Notes: generated from the sequence alone by a model not told the origin. DNA of 64,000 bases from Calothrix sp. PCC 7716 (GCF_019977735.1 NZ_AP025018.1:10730580-10794579); one strand, 5' to 3'. Counted from the stretch's first letter, positions 1 through 8,493 are shown. Translations and numbers: made by a program.

Positions 1-1
1 C

Positions 2-637
2 ATCAAAAAAGGCTACACTAATTTAAGATTAGGAATGTTTCTGGAAGTAGCTACAACGTTTGGCGCCATACTGGGAGCTTTAATAGCTACTTTTGTCTCC
101 GTAAAAGCATTAACTATTGTATTGGCAATTATTTTACTTTACTCTGCTTATCTTTCACAGCAACCCAAACTCGAAAATCCAGAAAACGACTTATCTAACC
201 CAGTCGCAGAATATTTACAACTTAACGGAACTTACCCAACACCGGATGGACTAATGTCTTATCAAGTCAACTCCGTTACGGGTGGCTTTAGCGTTATGTT
301 TGTTGCAGGTATAATTTCTGGTTTACTTGGCATTGGTTCGGGTGCGTTCAAAGTATTGGCAATGGACCAAGTAATGCGTATCCCATTCAAAGTATCAACA
401 ACCACAAGTAATTTTATGATAAGTGTAACCGCAGCAGCATCTGCGGGAGTTTACCTGGCGCGCGGATATATTGACCCAGGATTATCAATGCCAGTAATGC
501 TGGGTGTTTTACCTGGTGCTTTTTTAGGCGCCAGAGTGTTAGTAGGTGCAAAGACTCAAGTTTTAAGAATAGTCTTTAGCTTTGTATTAGTAGCAATGGC
601 TTTAAAAATGGTATACAACAGTCTGGTTGGGGTGTAA
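2..637 (+). CDS. TauE/SafE-family sulfite/anion permease, 3' part
   Basis: The reading frame is open to the left edge, so the N-terminal part of the gene is outside the window; the first internal Met is at 35. About 212 residues are visible against 250-280 for the family. The text is strongly hydrophobic with several membrane segments, and has the family's repeated glycine-rich helices (GLLGIGSGAFKV and GVLPGAFLGARV). The soluble stretch PKLENPENDLSNP between helices is a loop. TauE/SafE proteins are inner-membrane exporters or importers of sulfite, sulfoacetate or other small organosulfur anions; substrate cannot be read here. The next gene starts 3 bp after the stop and encodes DUF1634, a common partner of this family, so the two are probably cotranscribed. 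Confidence 0.88.
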   Translation: MKKGYTNLRLGMFLEVATTFGAILGALIATFVSVKALTIVLAIILLYSAYLSQQPKLENPENDLSNPVAEYLQLNGTYPTPDGLMSYQVNSVTGGFSVMFVAGIISGLLGIGSGAFKVLAMDQVMRIPFKVSTTTSNFMISVTAAASAGVYLARGYIDPGLSMPVMLGVLPGAFLGARVLVGAKTQVLRIVFSFVLVAMALKMVYNSLVGV

Positions 638-640
638 AAA

Positions 641-1144
641 ATGGATAACTTAGATTTAAATACTAGCTGGTTTTCGTCAACATCAGAAGAAATAGGTACA
701 CTACAGCTACAACCAGAAGAACAAGACAGTGACATTGCTGCATTACAAAAACAGCAAACCATTAAAATTGAGAAACCAGAAAGCGAGCAAAAATTAGAAG
801 CTTTGCTGAGTAACTTACTAAAATATGGTGTTCTACTAGCCAGTGCAGTAGTATTATTTGGCGGTATAATTTATTTGGTAAACTACGGCTCTGAAACTAT
901 TACATACCGCTTCTTTTACGGAGAGCCAGAAAGATTATGTTCTCCAGTAGGTATAATAAAAGCAGTATTAGATGGTTACAGCGATGCCGTAATTCAGCTT
1001 GGCTTACTAATACTAGTATCCATACCGGTTATCCGAGTAGTAATTTCTTTATTCACCTTCCTAAAACTACGAGACTTTACTTACTTCTTCATATCCTTAC
1101 TCGTTTTAGGCGCCTTAACATATAGCCTAATAATAGCCCCCTAA
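641..1144 (+). CDS. DUF1634 membrane protein, partner of TauE/SafE permease
   Basis: 167 residues. A hydrophilic, acidic/Gln-rich N-terminus of about 60 residues is followed by three predicted membrane segments (about 62-84, 113-138 and 143-165), the DUF1634 layout. The glycine-rich first helix (VLFGGIIYLVNYG) and the SIPVIRVVISLF helix are typical. DUF1634 genes are usually found directly after TauE/SafE permease genes, as here (3-bp gap), which suggests a subunit or accessory of that transporter. The biochemical role is not known. The N-terminal cytosolic extension is longer than in many members. A perfect hairpin at 1165-1188 lies just after the stop. Confidence 0.85.
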   Translation: MDNLDLNTSWFSSTSEEIGTLQLQPEEQDSDIAALQKQQTIKIEKPESEQKLEALLSNLLKYGVLLASAVVLFGGIIYLVNYGSETITYRFFYGEPERLCSPVGIIKAVLDGYSDAVIQLGLLILVSIPVIRVVISLFTFLKLRDFTYFFISLLVLGALTYSLIIAP

Positions 1145-1164
1145 ATCTTGTGAAACTGTCTTGT

Positions 1165-1188
1165 GGAGCAGGCATCCCTGCCTGCTCC
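1165..1188. terminator. Hairpin between convergent genes, likely bidirectional terminator
   Basis: A perfect 10-bp stem (GGAGCAGGCA / TGCCTGCTCC) with a TCCC loop lies between two convergent stop codons (1144 and 1194). A close relative, GGGACAGGCA-GGGA-TGCCTGTTCC, lies at 2803-2826. The sequence is therefore also a member of a dispersed palindromic repeat family. No strong U-tract is seen on either side. Confidence 0.6.
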
Positions 1189-1193
1189 CCCTC

Positions 1194-1997
1194 TTATTTC
1201 ATAAACTGACCAACATCAAACTTCAAATCACCACCATTAACAATCTTCGGCAACTGACCATCCCACTTATCAACAGTTTGCTTCCGAATAATATCAGGCG
1301 TTAAATTCTCTTTTATCAACCTTTGTGCTTCCGCTTCACCCCTAGCCAAATTTACCTTAGCTTCAGCTTCCTTAATAGCCTTAAGTGCAACATAGTCTGC
1401 GCGCTTTGCATCTTGTTCAGCAACTTGTTTCGCTTCAACAGCATCCATAAACCTATCAGAAAAATGAACATGCACAAGCGAAATATCATCAACATTAATG
1501 TGATAACTAGTTAGTCGTGTAGTTAACAACTCATCAACACCAGCTTTCACCTCACTACGCTTAGTAATTATTTCCTCCGCAGTATACTGTGCCATTACAG
1601 CCTTTAACACCTCTTCAACCGCAGGATTAATAATTTTATCAATAATTTGAACTTCATCACCTATCTGTTGATAGATGATATTCACCTCTTCTGGTACTAT
1701 GTGCCAATTCAAAGCTACATCAGTATATACTTCCTGCAAATCCTTTGAAGATGCTTCAGCGGATATTTCTTGCTTTTCAACTCGGACGCTCAAATTTTTA
1801 ACAGTATTAACCAGAGGAATAATAAAATGAATACCTTCAGAAAGAATCTTATCTTCAACTCGCCCAAAATACATTAGTACTCCCCGCTCCCCAGCTTGAA
1901 CAAAAGCAAAGGGGAAAAAAATTATACCTATCAACGCCAAAGTCAAAATTATTCTAATTGTTTTGTTAAAAGTCTTCTTATTATGCATAATCAACAT
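1194..1997 (-). CDS. Prohibitin-like SPFH/Band 7 membrane protein
   Basis: 267 residues from the ATG at 1997; the frame is open to a TTG at 2027 and a second ATG lies at 1988, so the start is uncertain by a few codons. One N-terminal membrane helix (IILTLALIGIIFFPFAFVQAG) is followed by an SPFH/Band 7 domain (GERGVLMYFGRV, EGIHFIIPLVNTV, VRVEKQEISAEASSKD) and a C-terminal Ala/Glu-rich coiled coil (AKRADYVALKAIKEAEAKVNLARGE, split here by eye into heptads). Prohibitin-family proteins form large ring or cage oligomers in membranes, often with AAA proteases, and act in membrane quality control. It is single and convergent with the DUF1634 gene. A second, much larger SPFH protein lies at 6337-8493. 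Confidence 0.85.
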   Translation of the reverse strand: MLIMHNKKTFNKTIRIILTLALIGIIFFPFAFVQAGERGVLMYFGRVEDKILSEGIHFIIPLVNTVKNLSVRVEKQEISAEASSKDLQEVYTDVALNWHIVPEEVNIIYQQIGDEVQIIDKIINPAVEEVLKAVMAQYTAEEIITKRSEVKAGVDELLTTRLTSYHINVDDISLVHVHFSDRFMDAVEAKQVAEQDAKRADYVALKAIKEAEAKVNLARGEAEAQRLIKENLTPDIIRKQTVDKWDGQLPKIVNGGDLKFDVGQFMK

Positions 1998-2366
1998 CTT
2001 TAAGCGAATATCAAGATTCCATGACAATAATCTAAAGTTAGCAACTGTAGCTTCTTAATGTTAAGAAATATGTCGATAAGTTTAAATACCCATTTACATT
2101 ATCGAATGAGGTAAATTTAATAATTTTATAATCACAGCAACAATCAATAATCGTTTATTTACAAGGGCTGTCTCCTTAGAATATACGATATATACAACTT
2201 CTTTACAATTTTTATAGATTTGCCAAATCCCCACTTATCAAGTAGGGTTTATAAATTTATAAATTTGGCAACCTTAAGACCTATTGATTTCTCAGATACA
2301 ACGTTTTAACGTACTACTTATGAGCCACGAACACTAACAGTTTGTTTTTGTGCAGGAAATAAAGCC
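1998..2366. other. Divergent intergenic region between SPFH and Cys-rich genes
   Basis: This AT-rich stretch of 369 bp must hold the promoters of both flanking divergent genes. I see an imperfect inverted pair TTGCCAAAT (near 2219) and ATTTGGCAA (near 2263), and a weak Shine-Dalgarno AGGAA about 12 bp before the ATG at 2367. No ORF or RNA gene is evident. Confidence 0.4.
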
Positions 2367-2771
2367 ATGATGATTACAGAAAAAGTAATTTCCGAAATCG
2401 AAGCTTGTAAACAAGTATGTGTCGAATGCCAAGACACTTGTATTGAAACTCTCAACTATTGCAAATCGGTTGACAGGAAGTCGATGAATATGAGCTTGAT
2501 GTGTATGATGCGTGACTGCGCTGAGATGTGCATGATGTGCGTTAATTTGATTGTAGATGGTTCAGAATTTATGGGTCGCACCTGCCAATTATGTGCGGAG
2601 ATGTGCATTAGTACTGCTATAGCTTGCGAAGCTGTGGGTAATGATGCGAAACTTCAACACTGTGCTAATATTTGTCGTCAGTGCGCTGAGTCTTGTAAAA
2701 TTATGTGTTTTAAATCAAGTTCTTACTTCCGTAGAGAAAATAATCTATCTTTAGATAGTTTAAATATTTAA
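2367..2771 (+). CDS. Four-helix bundle copper-binding (Csp/DUF326-like) protein
   Basis: 134 residues with 18 cysteines, mostly as CxxC or CxxxC pairs facing one side of predicted helices (CKQVCVECQDTC, CMMRDCAEMCMMC, CQLCAEMC, CANICRQCAESC), plus several Met-rich patches. This is the pattern of the Csp/DUF326 four-helix bundle, which stores many Cu(I) ions inside the bundle through Cys thiolates. There is no signal peptide, so it is most likely cytosolic, like Csp3. Roles in copper storage or detoxification are known for the family and inferred here. Two ATGs are adjacent (2367 and 2370). It is transcribed alone, divergently from the prohibitin-like gene, and followed by a hairpin at 2803-2826. 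Confidence 0.85.
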   Translation: MMITEKVISEIEACKQVCVECQDTCIETLNYCKSVDRKSMNMSLMCMMRDCAEMCMMCVNLIVDGSEFMGRTCQLCAEMCISTAIACEAVGNDAKLQHCANICRQCAESCKIMCFKSSSYFRRENNLSLDSLNI

Positions 2772-2802
2772 TATTATTAAATTCTTTGGAATCTTTTTGT
2801 TT

Positions 2803-2826
2803 GGGACAGGCAGGGATGCCTGTTCC
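2803..2826 (+). terminator. Hairpin after the copper-binding gene
   Basis: A 10-bp stem with one G-T pair and a GGGA loop, 31 bp after the stop codon. It is the same repeat family as the hairpin at 1165-1188. The 13-bp tandem repeat starts in its right arm, so it may also be the seed from which that repeat expanded. Confidence 0.5.
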
Positions 2827-2911
2827 ACAATCTGGTTCTACAATCTGGTTCTACAATTTGGTTCTACAATTTGGTTCTACAATTTGGTTCTACAATTTGG
2901 TTCTACAATTT
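2821..2911. repeat. Tandem 13-bp repeat, seven copies
   Basis: Seven head-to-tail copies of GGTTCTACAATTT occur at 2821, 2834, 2847, 2860, 2873, 2886 and 2899. The first is diverged (TGTTCCACAATCT) and a 5-bp partial copy follows. The last four are identical. The period is not a multiple of three, so the array is not built as protein. It reaches into the 3' end of the HAD hydrolase gene and supplies that gene's stop codon (2903-2905). Confidence 0.95.
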
Positions 2912-3712
2912 GGTTTTGGAAAGTAAAGCTGCTGTGCGGGCTGGGGTTAAATCTTGGACGTTGCAAAAAACAACTTCGGCGCCTGCATTTATTAATAATT
3001 CTGCATAAGCTTCGCGTCGTGAGGGTGTTTTTTGGACATGAGGTGGTAGTACACCAACACCAATAAACTTGCGCTGTGGTTCAAGTTCTCTTGCTTTAAT
3101 AACGGTATACATATCAGCTACTGTGTCACCTACATATATAACGGTGTTACTCGTATTGCTTTGTTCGGCTTCTAAGCGCCTAACTGTATCAAATAATCCT
3201 TTAGGGTCTGGTTTACCTGGTGCGTCTTCCATTGCTAATAGTACAGGTGCTTTTAAACCAAGCCGTTTTTCTAACACATAATTTGCCGAACCACGAGTCG
3301 CGCCGCTAAAAAATCCCCATAAAATACCAGATGACGTTAAATGTTCTAAATATGTGGGATGCAGTAACAATGGCTCATCACAAATATAGCCATTCCAGTT
3401 GTCAGGGTCTGTACCTCTGTAACGCGACTGAAAAAATGCTACTATTGTTTGATAGTCTAATTGGACTTGATGACGGTGTTTTCCTTGAGCTTCAAAGTGT
3501 CGAAATACTAACTCCTGTGAAGCTTCCCAATCATTATTCCAAATGCCTTCCGATTTAAGTTTATCAATATCTACTGGTGTTGGACGATACGCAAAATCTG
3601 TAAAATGCTCGACAGTATCAGCTAAGGCACGACGGTAGGAACCACCAACATCGCGGATAACGCCATCGATATCAAAAACAATAATAGCGTTTACTGGGGA
3701 TTGTTCAGTCAT
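2903..3712 (-). CDS. HAD-superfamily hydrolase (TIGR01548-like)
   Basis: 269 residues with the HAD phosphohydrolase motifs in order: motif I FDIDGVIRDV (nucleophile Asp near residue 13, second Asp two residues on), motif II Ser/Thr in FFSGATRG, motif III Lys in GKPDPKG, and motif IV YVGDTVADM. A helical cap of about 80 residues sits between motifs I and II, as in subfamily IA. The size and the phrase GGSYRRALADTV fit the TIGR01548 cyanobacterial group, whose substrate is not known to me. The last codons and the stop fall in the 13-bp tandem repeat, so the C-terminal residues may be recent. It is divergent from the PSRP-3 gene. Confidence 0.85.
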   Translation of the reverse strand: MTEQSPVNAIIVFDIDGVIRDVGGSYRRALADTVEHFTDFAYRPTPVDIDKLKSEGIWNNDWEASQELVFRHFEAQGKHRHQVQLDYQTIVAFFQSRYRGTDPDNWNGYICDEPLLLHPTYLEHLTSSGILWGFFSGATRGSANYVLEKRLGLKAPVLLAMEDAPGKPDPKGLFDTVRRLEAEQSNTSNTVIYVGDTVADMYTVIKARELEPQRKFIGVGVLPPHVQKTPSRREAYAELLINAGAEVVFCNVQDLTPARTAALLSKTKL

Positions 3713-3872
3713 GGAATGTGAGTCGCGTTCAAAAGTTCCTGAACTACTTTATCTTAATTTTTTAGCTGTGCGAGTCTAATTCTTTATAATGATTTGCTCA
3801 AGTGGTGAATTATTAAGTTAAAATAGGCAATCGTCTGTCTGATTGATTGTAAAGTTCGCCCGGATGCGTCCC

Positions 3873-3877
3873 GGAGG
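3873..3877 (+). promoter_or_regulatory. Shine-Dalgarno GGAGG that sets a TTG start
   Basis: GGAGG at 3873-3877 lies 5 bp before TTG at 3883. The codon just upstream in the same frame (3880-3882) is TGA, so no earlier start is possible and the TTG is the only start that keeps the conserved N-terminus. Confidence 0.8.
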
Positions 3878-3882
3878 TGTGA

Positions 3883-4182
3883 TTGTCCAAATTTCTCTTA
3901 AAGATTCTCTGGTTAGATGAGAATGTAGCCCTAGCAGTTGACCAAATTGTGGGCAAAGGCACGAGTCCCTTGACAAAGTACTTCTTTTGGCCCAGAAATG
4001 ATGCCTGGGAAGAACTAAAAAAAGAACTAGAGTCTAAACACTGGATTACAGATGTAGATAGAGTCGAGTTACTCAACAAAGCTACAGAAGTAATTAACTA
4101 CTGGCAAGAAGAAGGCAAAAATCGACCTATGGGTGAAGCTCAGTTGAAATTTCCTGAAGTCACCTTCACTGGTAGCGCTTGA
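3883..4182 (+). CDS. 30S ribosomal protein PSRP-3/Ycf65
   Basis: 99 residues starting with TTG. The sequence matches the PSRP-3 (Ycf65, cS23) family from end to end: [36 protein letters not shown], then [22 protein letters not shown] split over one helix. This small protein is a component of the 30S subunit in cyanobacteria and plastids and is absent from most other bacteria, so it is a good lineage marker. The C-terminal tail [11 protein letters not shown] is short. The start is fixed by an in-frame TGA immediately upstream and a GGAGG at good spacing. It is convergent with the kinase-WD40 gene, with a hairpin between them. Confidence 0.93.
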   Translation: MSKFLLKILWLDENVALAVDQIVGKGTSPLTKYFFWPRNDAWEELKKELESKHWITDVDRVELLNKATEVINYWQEEGKNRPMGEAQLKFPEVTFTGSA

Positions 4183-4206
4183 TATAAGGCCGTTTCCTGA
4201 AACGTT

Positions 4207-4252
4207 TGTAGAGACGCGATTTATCGCGTCTTTACATCATCGCGTCTCTACA
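4207..4252. terminator. Nested inverted repeat between convergent genes
   Basis: TGTAGAGACGCGAT (4207-4220) pairs either with ATCGCGTC just after it (4223-4230, 2-bp loop) or with ATCGCGTCTCTACA (4239-4252). Two alternative hairpins are thus possible. This GTAGAGACGCGAT family is a dispersed repeat in cyanobacterial genomes. Its place between the stops at 4182 and 4254 suits a bidirectional terminator. Confidence 0.6.
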
Positions 4253-4253
4253 T

Positions 4254-5990
4254 CTAATGGGAAATATCTAATTCCCAAATTTTAATTGTTTTATCCTTAC
4301 TACCACTAACGATAGTTTGTGTCTCAAAGTTAGCAATGGCAACGCTTGTAACAGAATCTGTATGACCTGAAAGGGTGATTACTTCTTCAGTGTTGCTAAC
4401 TTGCCACAGCTTAACTGTTTTATCTTTACTAGCGCTTATTAATATTTTTCCATCAGAACTAAATACTAGTGCTGTAATTGACCAAGAATGTCCTGTAAGT
4501 GTAGCGAATTCTTCACCAGTATCTACATTCCATAGTTTGATGGTGTTATCATCGCTACCTGTAGCTAAAATTTTCCCATCTGGACTAAATGCTACGGCAG
4601 TAACCGCCCATGTATGACTCGATAATATATTAGATAGTGAATATAGTAATAAAGAATCGGCGCCATTTTTCCACAAGCGAACTGTTTTATCAAAGCTTGC
4701 ACTAGCTAAATTACCATCTGCACTAAATGTGACTGCACTGACTTGAAGCTTATGTCCAGTTAGTACACCAAATTCTTTACCTGTAATCACATCCCAAAAT
4801 CTAATCGTTTTATCCCAGCTTCCACTAGCCAATATCTCTCCATTTGGATGAAATGCCACTGACTTAACGACATGTTGATGTCCTACCAAGGTATAAATTT
4901 CTTTATAATCTTGATTCCATAATTTGATGGTTTTATCATCGCTACCTGTTGCCAATATTTGAGCATCAGGACTAAATGCTACTGATGTAACTGGTTTATT
5001 ATGACCGTGAAGTGTATGTAATAATTGTTGTGTTTTCAGTTGTGTTTTACAATCCCATATACATACATCTTTGTTACTATGGGTACTCGCAATAATATTC
5101 TTATCCAAACAAACTGCAACTGCGTTTACTTCTGAAGTCGAATGTATAGTTTTATGCTCTGCAGGCGCCTGCCAACTTTGTTCATGCGTAGTATATGCTG
5201 AAATACCCATCATCATTAATACTTCATCAACTGACATAAAACGCTGATTTATATCTTGGTTGATAAGCTTATCAAGAATATTACCCAACCTCGCACTAAT
5301 AGGTGTTTGTAAATAATAGCGCCATGCCCATTGATTATTTGCGGTATCATATAAATCAAAAGGTCTTACTTGGGTTAGTAAATAAATACAAGTAACACCC
5401 AAACTGTAAAGGTCACTGCTAAATATTGGTTTAGATAAAGCAACCTCTGGCGCCGTATATTCTGGACTACCTGTAATAATGTTATTAGCTTGATAATAAG
5501 CAGCAGCTACTTGAGAAGCAGCAAAATCAACTAAAACAAAATCTTGGCTGCCATTCCTACATATAATATTTTCTGGCTTAATGTCACAATGAATTAATTT
5601 ATAACTATGTACTAATTTTAAAGTGGTTAAAATATCTGTCAGTATTTGCCAAATTTTATTTTCGCTTAAAGCCCCTTGTTCTGCGAGTAATGTATTTAAA
5701 TTTATACCTTCAATATATTCAAATATTAAATAGATACAATCGTTGCCGCAGTGGTAATCTATTAACTTAGGAATTTGAGAAGACTTGCTTAAGTGTTGTA
5801 ATATTTGTAACTTATGTTCAAAGTTTCTTGGTTGTGGTGATAATATTTTTTGAATGACGCAAGGTATAAAAGGATATTCTTCTTCGTTAACGGCGAAAAA
5901 AGTTTGTGTATATTTACCGTAACTAATTAGCTTAAATAAACGGTATGCGGGTTCTAAAAAAATCGGCAGTACTACATTAGAATCGTACAT
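4254..5990 (-). CDS. Hanks-type Ser/Thr kinase with C-terminal WD40 propeller
   Basis: 578 residues. The kinase domain covers about 15-265: glycine loop ISYGKYTQTFFAV, likely ATP-binding Lys48, catalytic loop HCDIKPEN (134-141, HCD instead of HRD), VDFAAS (DFG replaced by DFA, 155-157), and GSPEYTAPEVA with the SDLYSLGV helix. After a linker, seven WD40 repeats fill about 290-578, each ending in a [KR][LIF]W-type strand, enough to close one seven-bladed propeller. Kinase-WD40 fusions are a cyanobacterial speciality; the propeller is thought to bind partners or substrates. No membrane segment is seen, so it is cytosolic. A good Shine-Dalgarno AAAGGAG precedes the ATG. It is probably active, since Lys, catalytic Asp, Asn and the Mg Asp are kept. 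Confidence 0.9.
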   Translation of the reverse strand: MYDSNVVLPIFLEPAYRLFKLISYGKYTQTFFAVNEEEYPFIPCVIQKILSPQPRNFEHKLQILQHLSKSSQIPKLIDYHCGNDCIYLIFEYIEGINLNTLLAEQGALSENKIWQILTDILTTLKLVHSYKLIHCDIKPENIICRNGSQDFVLVDFAASQVAAAYYQANNIITGSPEYTAPEVALSKPIFSSDLYSLGVTCIYLLTQVRPFDLYDTANNQWAWRYYLQTPISARLGNILDKLINQDINQRFMSVDEVLMMMGISAYTTHEQSWQAPAEHKTIHSTSEVNAVAVCLDKNIIASTHSNKDVCIWDCKTQLKTQQLLHTLHGHNKPVTSVAFSPDAQILATGSDDKTIKLWNQDYKEIYTLVGHQHVVKSVAFHPNGEILASGSWDKTIRFWDVITGKEFGVLTGHKLQVSAVTFSADGNLASASFDKTVRLWKNGADSLLLYSLSNILSSHTWAVTAVAFSPDGKILATGSDDNTIKLWNVDTGEEFATLTGHSWSITALVFSSDGKILISASKDKTVKLWQVSNTEEVITLSGHTDSVTSVAIANFETQTIVSGSKDKTIKIWELDISH

Positions 5991-6065
5991 TTAAACTCCT
6001 TTCTTTGTAGACTTTTTGTATTTAAATAATATTTTCGCCAATTTTTTTAGAAATGTAAAATATAG

Positions 6066-6333
6066 AATCCCCCCAACCCCCCTTAATAAGGGGGGCTTAA
6101 AATTCACTCTTTTTTCCCCCCTTCTTAAGGGGGCTTAAAATTCACTCTTTTTTCCCCCCTTCTTAAGGGGGCTTAAAATTGACTCTTTTTTCCCCCCTTC
6201 TTAAGGGGGCTTAAAATTGACTCTTTTTCCCCCCTTCTTAAGGGGGCTTAAAATTGACTCTTTTTCCCCCCTTCTTAAGGGGGCTTAAAATTGACTCTTT
6301 TTCCCCCCCTTATTAAGGGGGGTGAGGGGGGAT
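6066..6333. repeat. Array of seven C-rich/G-rich hairpin units
   Basis: This gene-free stretch is filled by a repeat element. It opens with AATCCCCCCAACCCCCC and closes with GGGGGGTGAGGGGGGATC, near mirror images. Between them are seven hairpins of the form CCCCCC-TTcTTAA-GGGGG(G), spaced by CTTAAAATT[C/G]ACTCTTTTT, with a unit length of 37-38 bp. The five middle units are almost identical. The same element with only two hairpins lies at 22102-22182, so this copy looks expanded internally. It may stop transcription from the downstream-facing genes, but both neighbours read in the minus direction through or away from it. Confidence 0.9.
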
Positions 6334-6336
6334 CTC

Positions 6337-8493
6337 TTATTGACTATCTGTTGGAATATCAAGATTTAAAGGTATATGAGCATTTCCGTTAACATTCTTC
6401 GGCGCCATTACAGGCACTCTAGGATAAATTGGTTGGGTGCTTGTGCTACCATTTTGCTTGGTGCTGGTTTGGTTCCATAAAATCATGGATAGTAAACCGT
6501 CAACTAAACCATTGGCGCCACCACTGTTACTACCAACTAATATATCGGGTATTAAACGGACGTTACTTTCACCCACTATTTGCATCATTTGCATTGCGGT
6601 GTAACCATTTTCGCCTAGTGCTTCTACACCTGCACGGTATGTTTCTGCTTTCGCGTTACCTGTGGCACGGATACCTTCAGCTTCAGCTATGGCTTTTAGT
6701 TTAATCGATTCCGCTTCACCAGTCGCTTCTTGAATTCTGGCATTAGCTTTTAATTGAGCAATTTTAACTCCTTCTTCAGATGTAACTAATGAGTCTTGAA
6801 TATCTGCTAATGATGTTTCTCTTACCAACATCTGACGCTGAGTTTGCGCCATTTGTTGAACTTCGTAGGTTTTACGTTGTTCTTCAGCAATTTTTCGGTC
6901 GGTAAGTGTATGCATTAACTCTGGTGGTGGAGTAATTAAACCTATCAAAGAGTCTACTGCTTGAACATCATACGCACGTAAAGCTGATTTGACGTATTCT
7001 GATGCTTCGACTTGACGCTCGCTCCGGGCAATTAAAAAATCTAAAATTGTATACTCTTGAGCGGAGTTACGGAAATAGTTTCCAACTATTGGACGTAGTA
7101 CTTGGTCAATGACGTTTTGCATTGAACCTAAGCGGGATATGACTTTGGGTGCATCACTGGCGCCGATATGAATAATTTGGAATATTTCTAAATCAAAGGT
7201 AAAACCATCAAACGATAATAGTTTCAACGCTGTGAGTTTACTATCATAGCCGTGTTGACCCATGATTCTATCGGTAAAGTTTAAGACGATATTAGTCGTT
7301 GGCACTAACTCGACTTTCATTACTTTAGTATTTAAAGGATGTTTACCAGGATATAACGGCTCTACCCATACACCTTTATGTCCTTGGTTCACCAACTGAC
7401 CATGAGTAAACGAGGCGCCACTAACATCTTCTTGTTCTTTACCTACGAAAGAAATAACCACTCCCACATAACCGATAGGTATTTCGGTCATTGGTACTTG
7501 TTCAACGTTTACAAGCCAGGGGTTAAGATTCCACGAACCCGATAATAATACCTGCTCTTGCAAACCCCTTTGTCCACCACCATCTAGAAACCTCTGACCG
7601 TTTTGAAAGTTATCGTGTCCAGGAATTGTATGTCCGGCTATCTCTCCTGTCCGAATAGGTGAACCATCTAAAGTTGTAACAATCCCAACTTTTTCTGGCT
7701 CTATCTGATATATACGTAACTGCTCCGCGCGCATCTCATGCTGATTAGCATTACTTGCCGTAATTACTTTAAACAAAGCAGTATTTATACGGTAAGTACC
7801 TGCAGTTAAAAAACCGATTTGTCGTCCTTTTTCTCCACCGTTCAGCAAAAACTTACGCGCGTCTTGAAAGTTATCGGAATCAACTATTTTACCCAAGATT
7901 CTCTCAGGTGGTACTTGTGAACCATCAGCAGCGACTATGAGGGCAATTTCACCTTGCGGCACCATTACTACAGCTTCTTTTTTCACAGAAAATTGCCAAG
8001 GGAAATAACCCCAATGCCAACCAGGCGCCAGAGTATCTGCCTGCAAACCAGCTTCACCATTAAGAGCAATTAACCGACCAGGGGGAAGTCCTTTTCCAGA
8101 AACAGCGAATTTTTTAACAACAATTCCAACTTCGCGTTCACCAATCACTACCAGTCCGCCAAAGAACAACGGCACAAAAATAACCAAACCGCCAACTACA
8201 GCAATAGGAATTAAACCCCAACCAAGACTCATTTGCAACTGGCTAGTTTTAAGTGTTTTTACTGTTAAAACTTGATTTTCGGTCGCAGGCGCCGTTACAT
8301 TTGTCGTTACCGACTTAGTAACATTACCAACGTTATTATATTCGACTTGATTAACCGATTTATTAACTTGATTAACTTGGGCGCCAGCAACACTAACGCT
8401 ACCAGCAACTGCCAAAGAAGCCGCAACCGATGCAACGAAACTAAGTATTTTACTTGACTTACGCTTACGACTAATGCTTTGTAAGGTTCTCAT
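6337..8493 (-). CDS. Large flotillin-like SPFH-domain protein
   Basis: 718 residues from the ATG at 8493, chosen because it begins a signal-peptide-like stretch (RTLQSISRKRKSSK, then a hydrophobic Ala/Val run) and has GAGGG upstream; the frame stays open to an ATG at 8580 with no ribosome site. A second hydrophobic segment follows at about 92-118 (IPIAVVGGLVIFVPLFFGG), then VVIGEREVGIVVKKF opening the SPFH region. A long insert with repeated G(K/E)IVDSDNFQDARKFL-type motifs precedes the C-terminal flotillin-like coiled coil (AEAEGIRATGNAKAETY). Flotillin-type proteins scaffold membrane microdomains. It is the second SPFH protein within 7 kb. The C-terminal tail is Pro/Asn-rich. Confidence 0.82.
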   Translation of the reverse strand: MRTLQSISRKRKSSKILSFVASVAASLAVAGSVSVAGAQVNQVNKSVNQVEYNNVGNVTKSVTTNVTAPATENQVLTVKTLKTSQLQMSLGWGLIPIAVVGGLVIFVPLFFGGLVVIGEREVGIVVKKFAVSGKGLPPGRLIALNGEAGLQADTLAPGWHWGYFPWQFSVKKEAVVMVPQGEIALIVAADGSQVPPERILGKIVDSDNFQDARKFLLNGGEKGRQIGFLTAGTYRINTALFKVITASNANQHEMRAEQLRIYQIEPEKVGIVTTLDGSPIRTGEIAGHTIPGHDNFQNGQRFLDGGGQRGLQEQVLLSGSWNLNPWLVNVEQVPMTEIPIGYVGVVISFVGKEQEDVSGASFTHGQLVNQGHKGVWVEPLYPGKHPLNTKVMKVELVPTTNIVLNFTDRIMGQHGYDSKLTALKLLSFDGFTFDLEIFQIIHIGASDAPKVISRLGSMQNVIDQVLRPIVGNYFRNSAQEYTILDFLIARSERQVEASEYVKSALRAYDVQAVDSLIGLITPPPELMHTLTDRKIAEEQRKTYEVQQMAQTQRQMLVRETSLADIQDSLVTSEEGVKIAQLKANARIQEATGEAESIKLKAIAEAEGIRATGNAKAETYRAGVEALGENGYTAMQMMQIVGESNVRLIPDILVGSNSGGANGLVDGLLSMILWNQTSTKQNGSTSTQPIYPRVPVMAPKNVNGNAHIPLNLDIPTDSQ

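Noticed and set aside
2797-3066. 89-aa plus-strand frame across the 13-bp repeat
   Set aside because: Its peptide is just the 13-bp repeat read in three frames (a 13-residue repeat) and the rest is antisense to the HAD gene.
3813-4079. 88-aa minus-strand frame over PSRP-3
   Set aside because: Complement of the conserved ribosomal protein gene, no features of its own.
6066-6333. CRISPR-like look of the regular hairpin array
   Set aside because: There are no unique spacers; the intervening sequence is repeated as well, and no cas genes are near.
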